Positions 35,690 through 46,885 of a stretch of 64,000 nt of DNA are shown here, piece after piece (position 1 is the first letter of the stretch; every line of letters starts with the position of its first letter). The stretch spans positions 101,640,965 to 101,704,964 of the forward strand of contig NC_091001.1 of assembly GCF_041146395.1 (NCBI RefSeq), read 5' to 3'. The notes under the pieces are model-generated. The model searched no databases and had not been told where the DNA came from. It saw only the letters and a list, made by a program, of their open reading frames with translations. The stretch is from Eulemur rufifrons (taxonomy: Eukaryota; Chordata; Mammalia; Primates; Lemuridae). A program made the translations under genes and the position numbers.

Positions 35690-35895
35690 CTAGCCAGACA
35701 CATAAAAATATAATGTAGTATAATATATTATATTACATTATTATGAAATAGTAATATTACATTATATATAATATGCAATATTATATATAATATACTATAC
35801 TGTATGATAGGATACATATTGTATGTGATATATATGACAAGATATAATACATATAAAATATACACTATAATAAGTATATAATATATAAATGCCAG
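35690..35895. repeat. AT-rich low-complexity tract
   Basis: About 200 bases almost wholly A/T with recurring 'tatata', 'taatatat' and 'attatat' words and several short inverted repeats. It could form hairpins and behaves as simple AT-rich sequence. Confidence 0.85.
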
Positions 35896-36466
35896 ATTAG
35901 ATATTTTAAAGCTTATTTCAAATGCAGACAGCTGGCAACACAGTAAAGATTTTTCAGGTCAAAATTAGTATAGATAGAAACCCAGAGAAGTAAGCAGAAA
36001 TGAACACATTTTAGCCTCAAGAGAATTTTCCTAACCTAATAAACTTAAGTTTCAGTTTTCTGAGCCTTGTGGGATTGTAAAAAAATAAAGCCTAAAGCCC
36101 AAGGTAGATGGTTTAGTAGCAGAATTCCTTTGCTGTAAAGCTAGAAACTCAAAGTGCAATATTCTCAGTGTAAAAATAAACTAAAAGTAAACTTACCTAC
36201 CACCCCAATCCCACAGGACCACCAGGTATGTTTGCCCTGGTGAAGAGCACAGTGGAAGAAAAAGTGTGCCTCAGAAGCTGTTGTCCCAAATCAGCCATTG
36301 CTCACATCTCCAGCCCAAATCAGCAATGTGGGGTGACCCCAAAACCCTCAAGTCACACATTCAATTTAAAATGGTCCAACTATATAATAAAAGTAGGCAC
36401 AAAGTTTTTTGAAAGAATATACCTCAGTCATGATGAGTAGATGCCAATTCACAACTATCAAGTATA
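35896..36466. other. Unassigned intergenic DNA
   Basis: Nothing recognised. Confidence 0.4.
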
Positions 36467-36467
36467 T

Positions 36468-36884
36468 GTAATGGTTCATTTCAAATGTCAACTAGACTGG
36501 GCCGCAGGGTGCCCAGATGTTTTGTCAAACTTTATTCTGGGTGCTTCTGTGAGGGTGTTTTGGGATGAGATTAACATTTGAATTGGTAACTGAGAAAAGC
36601 ACGTTGCGATTACTAGTATGGGCAGGCCTCATGCAATCTACTGAAGGACTGAACAGAACAAGGCTGACCATGCCCCAAGTAAGAGAGAATTCCACCTGTC
36701 TGACAACCTTCCAACTAGGACATTGGCTTTTTTCTGGATCTTGAGCCTGTTGGCCTTCAGATGAACTACACTAACTACTCTCCTTCTCCTGGGTCTGCAA
36801 ATCTTGGGACCTGTCAGCCTCCATAATCACATGAGCCAATTCCTTATAATAAATCTCTTTATACACACATGCATGCACACTTAC
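36468..36884 (+). mobile_element. MLT/MaLR-like solo LTR, 3' end displaced by a mariner
   Basis: The landmark order is 'gtcaactagactgggccgcag', 'gtgagggtgttttgggatg', 'cacctgtctgacaacctt', 'gacctgtcagcctccataatc', 'acatgagccaattcctta' and the polyadenylation signal aataaatctcttt. The usual terminal 'tctggagaaccctgac' block is absent, because the mariner-type element starts at about 36,884. A relative in the same orientation lies at 42,050. I recognise the family as LTR-like but am not certain of the subfamily name. Confidence 0.65.
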
Positions 36885-37505
<621 letters not shown>

Positions 37506-37764
37506 GAGAAGAAGAAGAAGAAGGAGATGGAGAAGGAGAAGAGGGAGAAGAGGGAGGAGGAGGAGAAGGAGAAGAAGGGAAGAGGGAAGAGGGAAGAAGG
37601 AAGAAGGAAGAAGGAGGAAGGAGGGGGAGGAGAAGAAGAAAAAGAGGAAGAGGAAGAAGAATAAGAGGAAGAAGAAGAAGGAGGAGGAAGAAGAGGAGGA
37701 GGAGGAGGAAGAGGAGGAAGAAGAAAAAGAGGAGGAGGAGGAGGAGGAGGAGGAGGAGGAGGAA
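37506..37764. repeat. Polypurine GAA/GGA/GGAA microsatellite
   Basis: About 260 bases of almost pure purine on the + strand with gaa, gga, ggaa and aggag units. It grew from the Alu tail and the purine-rich insertion site (aagaag). All long open frames across it (poly-Glu/Arg on +, poly-Leu/Ser/Pro on -) are composition artefacts. Such tracts can form triplex (H-DNA) and are usually length-polymorphic. Confidence 0.95.
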
Positions 37765-37966
37765 GTAGTTGTTGAAGATGTTGAAGATTGAGCTCCACTG
37801 GGACACACCATCCACATCAATTTGTGAGGAAAAAGTTAATCTTGTTCACATCCTAATTGAAAAAGACTGATGATTAACAGCAGAAACAGTAGCCAATGTC
37901 ACAGATATCTCAATTGGTTCAGATTACACAGTTATGATTAAAAAATTAGTGGTTCTGCTTCTCTGA
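37765..37966 (+). mobile_element. Mariner-type DNA transposon, continued
   Basis: After the microsatellite the transposase resumes. It reads EDVED, then, past a 1 bp shift at about 37,788, a T-P-S-T-S / CEEKVNLVHILIEKD stretch, two stop codons in place of the arginine pair of 'DRRLT', and LTAETVANVTDISIGSDYT. This is the second helix-turn-helix of the mariner DNA-binding domain. No catalytic D,D34D region or right inverted repeat follows, so the element is 3'-truncated or deleted. Confidence 0.65.
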
Positions 37967-39974
37967 TCAAATCCCAACTGATTGATAGTTACTTAGATCT
38001 CTTTCATCATTGGAGACTACACTATTTTCAGGGAGGGTCTCAATGATGGAAATGCTTAAGTGAGAGAAAAGACAAATCAATAACCTCATCAAATCCTTCC
38101 TCTTACCAGGCACATAATAGATTCTTGTATAATGAAGTGTCATTTCCCCAGTAGTGCCAGACATCCATTTTCTTGCTTCTCTTCATGTTCCAATTTGTGG
38201 TTTCAGAGGTACTCATGAATTAGTGTGTATTTATTATAGGTTTCAGTCAGTCCATCTCTTAGCAGTGCTGCATTGGGAAACCACAGGGGTAGAATGTGTG
38301 GCAATAGCTGGACTGTTCTAGTGCTGGCCATACTAGCTTCATCTGCTTGCTTTGGTGGCTACTAATGGATTGCAGTTTTCTCTATAAGTTTCCATTTCTT
38401 AGATCCCTCCTCACCTTGCTGTGGGGCAGCCTTATTCCAGGTAACTACTCTAGCACCCTTCATCTGGATTTCAAGAACCCAAAGGATTTCAAAGGAAAGC
38501 TTCTCCCTCCCTTCCACCTGGTGGCAGCAGGGTTAATCCACCTGATAAATCCCTTCTTTATAGTGGAAACGAAGCAATATTGACTCAATTTCATGAGATG
38601 AGCCTTCTAGGGAGGGGGGTCCCTTGGGCAGATGATATATAGACCAGAAAGACTTTCCTTATGAGTGCTGTGGAGGAAATATCCAAATGGAAGCCTTGTG
38701 TACCCACCCTTGCTTTTTATATTCTAACTCAGAATAGTTGCAATTTATGTTCAGTTGGGAAAACAAAAGAGAATTCACTAAAGCACAGAACGTGGGTAAA
38801 AGCATATTCATGTGCTTCTGCTATGAGTATACAAGCAGCCCTCTGAGACTGTGAGCAAATTGTAGCGCTGGGTCTCCATTTCCTCATCTATAAAACAAGG
38901 GGGTTTGGTTAAGAGGGCGTTGAAGGGTCCCTCCAACCGTAACATCTGCAAATTCCATGAAGCTGTATGTCCAGAGGCTTGGCCTCAGATGCATTTACAC
39001 TTGGTGACTTCAGCAAAAAGGGACTTGAAGGACCATTGAGACAATGCTGGGAAACATGCTGTCCCTTTCCAGGCCCTCAGTCTGTGCTCTGACCAGCTCT
39101 CATAGGCTGCCCTGACTTAAAAGTTGTCCTGCTCTTGCGCTCTGCTCAGCATTTCTTTTTATGAAGACCATTTGAGTGTTTCTGTTATACATCTTGGTTG
39201 CCATGCAAACTTGGCTCGCAGAAGCTTGAAACAAACCCCAAACACCTCCTTACATACTTGCTTTATGACATTTTATTTGAATGCCAGTATAACAAGTTTA
39301 TAGTAAATGGAGGATATGGCAGGAGGCTAAAATAACACCAGAGTCTTTGAACACTCTAATCTGAGCTTAATAATTTTAAGATTTTTAGACATTTGTAACT
39401 CAACTTATGGGCATAATCTAGTAGTAATGGTACTTGGGTAAAGATGTTATGCATGGAGCTCAAAAAGATTGTACTGGATCAAATAACACAGTGGTTCCAA
39501 AGGAAACTAAATCTTTTTAAAACCCTCAAACATCAGTTTAAACTGTTAACTTTAATTTTATTTTAAATTCATGTTAAAGTAATTGCATCAAGCTGGGATT
39601 AGGTACTGTCTCTAACTCTCCTTGTACAGAGTTAACCATTTCACGTATCAGAAATACAGAGTTACTTAAAAGGCGAGGAGGTTAAAAATAAGCTAGAGGT
39701 TTCTGCCCACTGTGGTTTTACAAAAGCAGTAGGTCTAGGTGCTTCACCCCCAGCTTGGACACCAGTCTCCCATCTACCCACCTGTGGGAAGACAGAGCAT
39801 TTAGCCGAGCACATTACCTGGGGGAGAGAGCACACAAGTGTATCCAAGTTCTTGGACAAAGTGACACTTTAGCCAGTACCTTGCTCATTAAGAATGTGAG
39901 TGTTCAAAGTTGGCTTGATGATTTGATGATGCTCCTAATGCTGACAACTCTTTCAAGGCGCAGGCTTAGAGAGG
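37967..39974. other. Unassigned intergenic DNA with a MIR trace
   Basis: About 2 kb without a gene. A weak MIR (+) is visible at 38,845-38,960 ('tctccatttcctcatctataaaac'). A CTCF-like word ccacctggtggcag sits at 38,514-38,527 but has T where A is preferred. Confidence 0.4.
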
Positions 39975-39975
39975 A

Positions 39976-40150
39976 GAGAGCACTGGGCAGGGAGTCCTCC
40001 CAGCCAGAATTCCAGTGCCTGCTCAGCCACTCTCTAGAATCCTACCTTTAGAAAATTTATAACTCTTGGTCTCATTATTCTAAACTATACAATTAGGGGG
40101 TTAATAAAATTTCAAGGGTCCCGTCAAAGCCTGATGTTCTGGAATTTTTC
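39976..40150 (+). mobile_element. MIR SINE
   Basis: 'gggcagggagtcctcccagcc', 'ccagtgcctgctcagccactc', 'aactcttggtctcattattc' and 'aattagggggttaataaaattt' with 'caagggtcccgtc' follow the MIR layout. Confidence 0.6.
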
Positions 40151-41698
40151 ATTTAGCCAAACTCTGCAGAGGTGAGCAGCTTCTAGAAAGGGAGCCACCT
40201 CTATGAAACATTTTAAAGTGGCTCTTTCCCTTACTTTTGTTGTTGTTGTTTCATTGTTATCCCAGATGTGGCCACATCAGGAAGTGCCCAGATGGTCTGA
40301 TGTGGGCATCCTCAGGCTTCTCTGAGGCAGGATCTATGTCATGTAAGAAACATAGGGTAACAAAGAAAGGTCTATAATTCTACTTTTTCTTGACAAAATA
40401 ATACTCTAGATTACCATCTACAAGGGGGCACTGCACTGTCAGGAAGGGCCAGCACCCTCCAGCAGAGGAGCTACTGCTGGGTTCATGGAAGTCTATACTA
40501 GCAGGCAGTCCAGTAAGAGGAGTGCGTGTGGCTCAGCTTCAGGATAGATTCACTAAGGCCAGCCTCTGGGAGGACAGAAGGCAGCCAACAGACAGTGAGG
40601 CCAGAAATGCAGGAGCCAGTCAGGGCTGAACAGTCAGGGAATAGCCAAGTCAGAATAGAGGGGCATTTCCTGACCTTGGCCATTTGAGACCAGCCCCAAT
40701 TCAGAAGGTCTCACAAAAGGCCAGAGTCCCATTCTTCCCCATGCATCTCATTCTGTTGGCCTAGGTGATACAGTGTAGACACATGTGCTAACTCCCAGAA
40801 GGGGGTCAGAACACCAATGTTTACATTCCATCATTCCAAGTTCTTGGTAAGTGTCTACCTGTGCCCGACAAAGATCAGTCCTTGGAAACCAAGTATCTAT
40901 TATTCCATTCAGAAGAATTTCCACATAACTTCCTTTTGTGCTCTTAAAATTTAAGTGCCCAGATGTGGTCTTAAGGGCACTTAGCTACTCAGACTCATGC
41001 TTCACAAAGTCTTTGATTTTCTCTTTTAAGCACAAACATAAGGATTTGAATTTGTAAACTTTTTCCATGTTGTGGCCTTCAACTTCATTTTCCCAAATAA
41101 TTTTTCTTCTGCTAAATATAGAGCAAAGTTACCTGTAGAATGACTTCAGTATTTCAATTTTTTGAATTTAAATATCTAAAAGAGATAAAATTTTCTTGTT
41201 ATAAATTAAGATTGTAAAATACAGTCACATTAAGCATAAGATAAAAATTCTAAGAAGATAAATGGTCATGCAATTTTATAAAAGGGCATATATTTGATTC
41301 ATCTACACAATTAAGGTTATGGTTTATTTAGACTTATATAATTAAGTATAATAATTTATTTTAGTTAAATTCTTCTTCTTTTGTTAAATGGTTAATACTT
41401 ATCCCACAAACTATGTCCATGAATTTCTCATGAGTTTTTTTTAATTTCTGCTCTTGAAGTAGGGTCTAGACTTAGTGCTTTCCTGTATGAATTCCTGTGA
41501 CAAAGACACCACATCACTTAAACAAAAAATAATTGCCTTAAGTGATGAATTTGTAGGTTTATTTAATTTCATTCCTCATTGTAGAAATTAGCTGTTTTAG
41601 GGTCTTTAAGAATTTTACACACCCCCTATAGAATAGATTTCTAGAAGGGAGATGATTCTCCCCTGAAGAGCATACTAAATATTTCAAATAGCAATGCT
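40151..41698. other. Unassigned intergenic DNA
   Basis: No gene or clear repeat. A (gtt)n of four units lies near 40,238-40,250. The second half is AT-rich. Confidence 0.4.
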
Positions 41699-41699
41699 A

Positions 41700-41875
41700 C
41701 CTGAGACCTAGGTATCCAGCATTTATTAAACTCAGCTTTGGATGAATGGTGTGTGGACAAGGGAGAAGGGATTTCTTGCCCTCAGAGAACTTTAAGTCTA
41801 ATTAGGAATATAAGAAGCAATCAAGAAACAATAAGAAATAGAAGCATTACTTGTGTTTGGGATACAAAATGTTCC
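41700..41875 (-). mobile_element. Possible L2 fragment
   Basis: 'tccagcatttattaaactcagc', 'cttgccctcagagaacttta' and 'caatcaagaaacaataag' parallel the reverse complement of the L2 3' region. Tentative. Confidence 0.4.
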
Positions 41876-42044
41876 CAGAAATAACCCCTGCTCACACCTA
41901 ATCTGTGATGTACCTACACTGATCAATGTTCTTTTGAAAGGGTGAGATGAGACAACCTCTGTTTCCCCAGGCCCTCAAAGTTTTGAGATTTTCCTTATTT
42001 TCTTTTACCTATTAAAACTTTCTAGGAGATAAGACAAAAGGGGG
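41876..42044. other. Unassigned short spacer
   Basis: Nothing recognised. Confidence 0.3.
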
Positions 42045-42047
42045 TGG

Positions 42048-42575
42048 GACGTGATGATTAATTTTATACATCAACTTGATTGGACCACAGGGTGCCCAAG
42101 CATTTGATCAAACATTCTTCTGGATGTGTCTGTGTGGGTGTTTCTGAACAGTATTAACATTTGAATCCTTAAACTGAAAAAAGCAAATTGTCTTCCCTAA
42201 TACGGGTGGGCTCATCCAACCAACTGAAGACCTGAATGGAACAAAAAGGTTTAGCAAGAGAGAGCTCCTCCTGCTTGATTGCTTGAGCTGGGACATTCAG
42301 CTTTTCCTGCCTTCGGACTGAAACTAAAAATTTGAGTTCAAAGTCTTCTTCAGTCTTCAGCCTGCTGGCTTTTGAAGTAGAGCCATGCCATCAACTCTTC
42401 TGGTTTTCAGACTTTGGGACTTGGACTGGAACTATATCATCAGCTCTCCTGGGTCTCAGCTTGCTGACTACAGATCTTGGGACTTGTCAGACTCCATAAT
42501 GGCATGAGCCAGTTCCTACTATAAAAAGACATTTGTTCTGTTTCTCTGGAGAACCCTGACTGATACAGGGGTATT
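42048..42575 (+). mobile_element. MLT/MaLR-like solo LTR
   Basis: It starts 'tgatgattaattttatacatc' and continues 'aacttgattggaccacaggg', 'gtgtgggtgtttctgaac', 'ggacttggactggaac', 'gacttgtcagactccataat' and 'ggcatgagccagttcctac'. It ends with 'gtttctctggagaaccctg' and 'actgatacag'. It is a complete relative of the copy at 36,468, in the same orientation 5.6 kb away. It has TG...CA ends and no internal sequence. Confidence 0.7.
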
Positions 42576-43028
42576 TCCTTTTAGTTGATCAATGTCTAAA
42601 GTACATTTTAGACATTTTCTCAAAAAGAAAAAAAAATGAGAGGGATGCAAGAGTGTATGCCTTTGCAAATAGCCAACCAATCCCAGTGTGGACTGAGCTT
42701 TTCCAGCTCTGATGACCACCATCATTCTTTTCTTAGTTGTTGCTGTCCTGGGGCTCCAGCTTCAATTGCTTAGAGAATGTGACCATGCCCCACTCTGAGC
42801 CCACAGGCTAATGTCAGGCATGCTCATCAGGTGCTGCTCAGACCCTCTTCTCTGCCATCTGGAATTGGTTGGAGCCATTCAAAGGGATCTTCTGCCTGAT
42901 ATTAACAAGTATCACTTTATTTATCCTTCCCCTTTGAGGTCCCATACTGTCCCCCTTTTAGCCTGAGCCACCACTTACATTCTTTACTTCACTTGAAACA
43001 CTTTGTCCAAAATATCACTGAAGGGCAG
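42576..43028. other. Unassigned intergenic DNA
   Basis: Nothing recognised. Confidence 0.35.
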
Positions 43029-43180
43029 TGCTATGGTTTGAGTGTATGTGCCCTCTCCAACGTTTATGTTGAAACGTAATTCCAAATGCAATGGTATAAA
43101 GAGATCAGGCCTTTAGGAGGTGAGTCAACTGTGAGGGTCCTGCCCCCATGGGTGGGATTAGTGACCTTACAAAAGAGATA
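43029..43180 (+). mobile_element. MST-type MaLR 5' LTR, left part
   Basis: It starts at the LTR end 'tgctatggtttgagtgt' with the 'ttggaggtgggg'-region counterpart 'tttaggaggtgag' and 'gggtgggattagtgaccttac'. It is cut at 43,180 by an Alu and resumes at 43,491. Confidence 0.85.
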
Positions 43181-43490
43181 GGCCAGGCACGGTGGCACAC
43201 ACCTGTAATCCCAGCACTTTTGGAGGCAGAGGTGGGAGGATCGCTTGTGGCCAGGAGTTTGAGACCGACCTGGGTAACATAGCAAGACTGTCTCTAAAAA
43301 TAAAGTTTTAAAAATTAGCTAAGAATGGTGACACACACCTATAGTCTCAGCTACTCAGGAGGCTGAAGGGGGAGGATCCCTTGAGCCCAGGAGTTTGAGG
43401 TTGCAGTAAACTATGATTATGCTACTATATGCCAGCCTGTGCCACAGAATAAGACCCTTTCTCTAAAAATAAAATAAAATTAAATAAAAT
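43181..43490 (+). mobile_element. Dimeric Alu (AluJ-like) inserted in the MST LTR
   Basis: It starts ggccaggcacggtggcacac, has both arms with the linker 'aagttttaaaaattagc', and ends in a taaaat-repeat tail. It is old, with about 15-20% changes by eye. The LTR sequence is contiguous on either side. Confidence 0.93.
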
Positions 43491-43745
43491 GGCTGGAGGG
43501 AACTAGTTGGGTCTTTTTTTTTGCCTTCCATCCCTTCTTCTTTACAAAGATACAGAGTTCATCCCCTCCAGAGAATGCAACAACATGGCATCATCTTGCA
43601 AACAGAGAACAGACTTCACTAAACACCAATTTTGCTATTGGCTTGATCTTGGCCTTCTTCCAGGACTGTGAGAAATAAATTTCTGTTGTTTATAAATTAC
43701 TCAGTCTGTGGTATATTGATATAGCAGCACAAATGGACTTAGATA
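43491..43745 (+). mobile_element. MST-type MaLR 5' LTR, right part
   Basis: 'ggctggagggaactagttgg' resumes the LTR, followed by 'ccaggactgtgagaaataaa' with the polyadenylation signal, 'tttctgttgtttataaatta' and the terminal 'gcacaaatggacttagata'. Confidence 0.85.
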
Positions 43746-44264
43746 GGAATTGGTACAGAGAAGTGGGGCTGTTGATATAACAAGTCCCTGAAAATATGGA
43801 AGCACCTTTGGAACTGGGTAATAGGTAAAGGCTGGGAGCGTTTGGAGGTACATGCTAGAAAAAGCCTAGATTGCTGTGAGTAAAGGGCAATTCTGGTGAA
43901 GACTCAGAAGAGGAGAGCTGTAGACACTCTCAATCTTCTTAAATATTACTTGAGTGGCTGTGATCAGAATGTTGGTAGAAATATGGACAGTAAAGGCCAT
44001 TTTGATGAGGTCTTAGATGGAAATGAAGAACATCTTATTGGAAACGAGAAGAAAAGCCATCCTTATAATAAAATGGCAAAGAACTTGGCTGAAGTATATC
44101 CTTGTCCTAATACTTTGTGGAAGATAGAACTCATTTAGATGAGACTTTGAACTTAGACTTTAAAGTTGATGCTGGAATGAGTTAAAACTTTGGGGGCTAT
44201 TGGGATAGAATGAGTGTATTTTGTATGTGAGAAGGGCATGAATTTTGGGGGGCCAGGGGCAGAA
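43746..44264 (+). mobile_element. MaLR internal sequence, heavily deleted
   Basis: Directly after the LTR come 'ggaattggtacagagaagtg' and 'ctttggaactgggtaatagg', the start of MST/THE1-type internal sequence. 'ggctgtgatcagaatg', 'gatggaaatgaagaacatc' and 'ggcaaagaacttggctg' follow in order. Only about 520 bp remain, against well over 1 kb in fuller elements. MaLR internals are derived from ancient ERVL-like viruses, and the frame here (an 80-codon remnant at 43,896-44,138) is not a working gene. Confidence 0.8.
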
Positions 44265-44305
44265 TGCTATAGTTTGAATGATTGTGTCTCCTCCAAAATT
44301 CATGA
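44265..44305 (+). mobile_element. Stub of the MST 3' LTR
   Basis: 'tgctatagtttgaatgattg' and 'tgtctcctccaaaattcatg' match the first 40 bases of the 5' LTR at 43,029 ('tgctatggtttgagtgt'). The rest of this LTR is missing, so the element ends here by deletion. Confidence 0.75.
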
Positions 44306-45268
44306 ACAGAAAGAGAAGAGAAGAAGGAGGAGAAAAGAAGGCAGTGAAAGGGGAAAAAGTACTCACTGCGTTGAAGTGATTTAGCCAATATAACAAAGGA
44401 ACCTGGAACCAGCGTGTGAACTCCGTGAATCCCAGCCCAGGGCTCTTTCCACTAACCTGTCCTTTAACACAATGAAGCACTACCTTGGGAGCCATTCATC
44501 TTCAGAACTTCAAGAGAGAGTCCTAAAAACCAAAACGTTCAATGAAGTTTTTTAGAGGAGGTTGGATTTAAGTTGAGCTTTAAGGTTTGGAGAGGCTTTG
44601 GAAAGCATGAATTCCTACGGAACAGGGACAGGCAAACACTTGGGGTTAGAAAACCCACCAGAGGCATTAGCTATCCATATCCAACACCTTTTCCTTCCAA
44701 AAAAGGAACTCCGAAGTATATCAGCATAGCCAATCAGCTGGCATGCAAAGTGCACTTTCAAGTGAACAGATGTTTAAACTGTATACAACTTGTCTTTGCA
44801 CCGAACCAGTAAGCCAGTAATGGTGTGCATTCTCATCATTAAGTGGGGCTGCCATGAGTGTTCAATGTGCAAGTTGCTTGTTACATGTCAGCCCACAACA
44901 GTAGGCTGCCTGCATATTTCAAAGGAAGATGGAGAAATGCAATCTACAAGGACAGTTGAGGCTCCCACAGGAGCACAGAATCGCCTTTAAGTACAGGGGA
45001 TCGTGAACATTTTACATCCTCTAGGGAAATACCTCTAAACCCCTGCCTCACTAGTTTCCTGGTACAAGATCCAATAAATCTGCACACTCAGCTTAAAACT
45101 TAGTGCCAGGCCTCATAATGGAATGATTACATGTGTTTTGTGTGTCAGAGACCTGACAGAAAGATTATACAGCATAGTGAAGCAATCTTTGGGGTTTTGG
45201 CAGGGGAAGGGGAGATAAATATGTGTTCAGGGGAGAAAAATGGCAGCTCATGGAATTGTTGCTTCAAT
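44306..45268. other. Unassigned intergenic DNA
   Basis: A purine-rich stretch lies at 44,305-44,360. No gene or family is recognised otherwise. Confidence 0.4.
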
Positions 45269-45269
45269 G

Positions 45270-45800
45270 TCACTCAATCATTCAGCAAAAATGTATTAAG
45301 TTTTAGGTCAACAAACATTTATCAAGTGCCTCTGATGTGACAGGCATTGTTTTACACACTGTGAGTACTGAGGTGCACAAGACACATCATTTATCTTTGG
45401 CACTTGCGGAGAAGTCCACTAGAAGAGCCAGGCATACAGGAGATAATTTCGGTATAACGTGGCAATACAATGATAGGGGTTGTGACAGGGTACAATGGAG
45501 GCACAGAGGAAGAAAACTTAGCTCAGCCTGGAGCATCATAAGAAACTTCTGAAGGAGGAGTCAGGAGAGATGAGTAGGGTAATGGGGAGGAGAGCACCAA
45601 ACTGAGGGAACAACATGAACAAAAGTATAAAGCAGAAAAGATCCTGGTAAGTGTGTGAGTTTAGGGGGTAGGGAAGCTAAGAAGAGGGGGATGGACATAA
45701 AGGGACTAAATAGAAGCAGCTTACAATTATTGGAGTCAGCAGGAAGACTGAGGAGTGATGCAAGGGGTTCAAAGCAAAGGTTCAGACAGTTCTATCAAGG
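45270..45800 (-). mobile_element. L2 LINE 3' end
   Basis: 'caacaaacatttatcaagtgcc', 'gtgacaggcattgttttacac' and 'gaaacttctgaaggaggagtc' (equivalent to 'gaccngaaggaggtgag'), then 'gagagcaccaaactgagggaac' follow the reverse complement of L2 in order. Confidence 0.75.
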
Positions 45801-46636
45801 AACTTAAAGTCCTTCCACCATACCCTGTTAAAGGGATCCACTATGCCTAAAATGATCTTACAATTTATTATGAAAACCAGGACAATTTTGTCTGCAACAA
45901 ATGCTAAACAAGACAAGATGCCAGGAAAATAAGTGTGAGTGAGGATTGTCTAGGCACACTGGGACACTATAAGTCAGGGTCTAGTCAGGAGACAGGAACC
46001 ACACTAGGCATTTCAACAGAGAGAATTTAATACAGGGAATGGGTTAAATGGGTCCAAGAAAGCAAACTAAGCACTAGAGTAAGGGGGAAACAAAGACAAA
46101 GGTCAGAGTTATCAGAACCTAAACAGAAGGAGCACTTCTCTGCTGGTTCTGGGAGGGAGGCTCAAGAGCTGCAAATAGGAAATCTTTGGGGGAAAGACTC
46201 AGCTCTTTGAAGACAGGGCATTGCCCAGCTGAGGAGTGCACCTTCCTAGGGCATGATGAGACTGGTTCTGGTAGTGCTGAAAGAAGTTGAAGACTGGAAC
46301 CAACTGTTGATGTTGAATGAAGGAGCATTGCTAGGGCAACACGGGCAGAGACGGTGGCAAACTGCCTTCCAGTCTACCCTGATCCCCCTATCTGCAAAGT
46401 CAAACACAAAGACAGCTGAGAGGAAAAATACAGTGTGCAGCTCCCAGCCCCAATGTGACAGAGTAGAGCATACAAAGGTGGATTTTGCACTGGGCAATGC
46501 TGGTGTAACAACTGGCACAGTCATTCTGACCATGCTGCAGCATCAGGCTGGAAAACGGTCCTGATTTTGAGGAGAGAATTCTCCTAAAAAGCCACTTGGC
46601 TCAAGAAATGATAAAACCACAGTCTGGTCCCTGCAG
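45801..46636. other. Unassigned, repeat-like DNA
   Basis: 'gtcaggagacaggaaccacac' with 'cagagagaatttaatacagg' at 45,985-46,040 has the style of a common interspersed repeat, but I cannot name it with confidence. Overlapping frames on both strands at 46,246-46,564 argue against a gene. Confidence 0.35.
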
Positions 46637-46639
46637 AAG

Positions 46640-46885
46640 AAGAAAATAACATTTATCAGTTATTTCCTGTGTGTCAGGAGTTTTACAAGTATTGGTTCAT
46701 TAATCACAATAATCCCATAGAGCCCATGTTGATCCCATTTCACAGAGGAGGAAACTCAAGTTTCAAGGGATTAAGCTGCTTACCCAAGATCAAGTAGCTA
46801 CGAAGAGGCAAAATCAGAACCAGAAGCCAGTTCCATGTGATCCCAAAGTCCAGCTCTTTCCACCACCTCTTGGTCTTTATAGGGG
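46640..46885 (-). mobile_element. MIR SINE
   Basis: 'aataacatttatcagttatttcc' and 'tgtgtcaggagttttacaagtat' with 'ttcacagaggaggaaactcaag' and 'cccaagatcaagtagct' are the MIR reverse complement from tail to head. Close to full length. Confidence 0.85.

Noticed and set aside
38514..38527. CTCF-like word ccacctggtggcag
   Set aside because: T replaces the strongly preferred A in the core. Weaker than the site at 53,826.
40418..40432. CTCF-like word ctacaagggggcact
   Set aside because: Good right half, but the left half departs from consensus and there is no domain boundary context.
43896..44138. 80-codon open frame in the MaLR internal part
   Set aside because: A remnant of ancient retroelement sequence with most of the element deleted. 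Not a functional gene.
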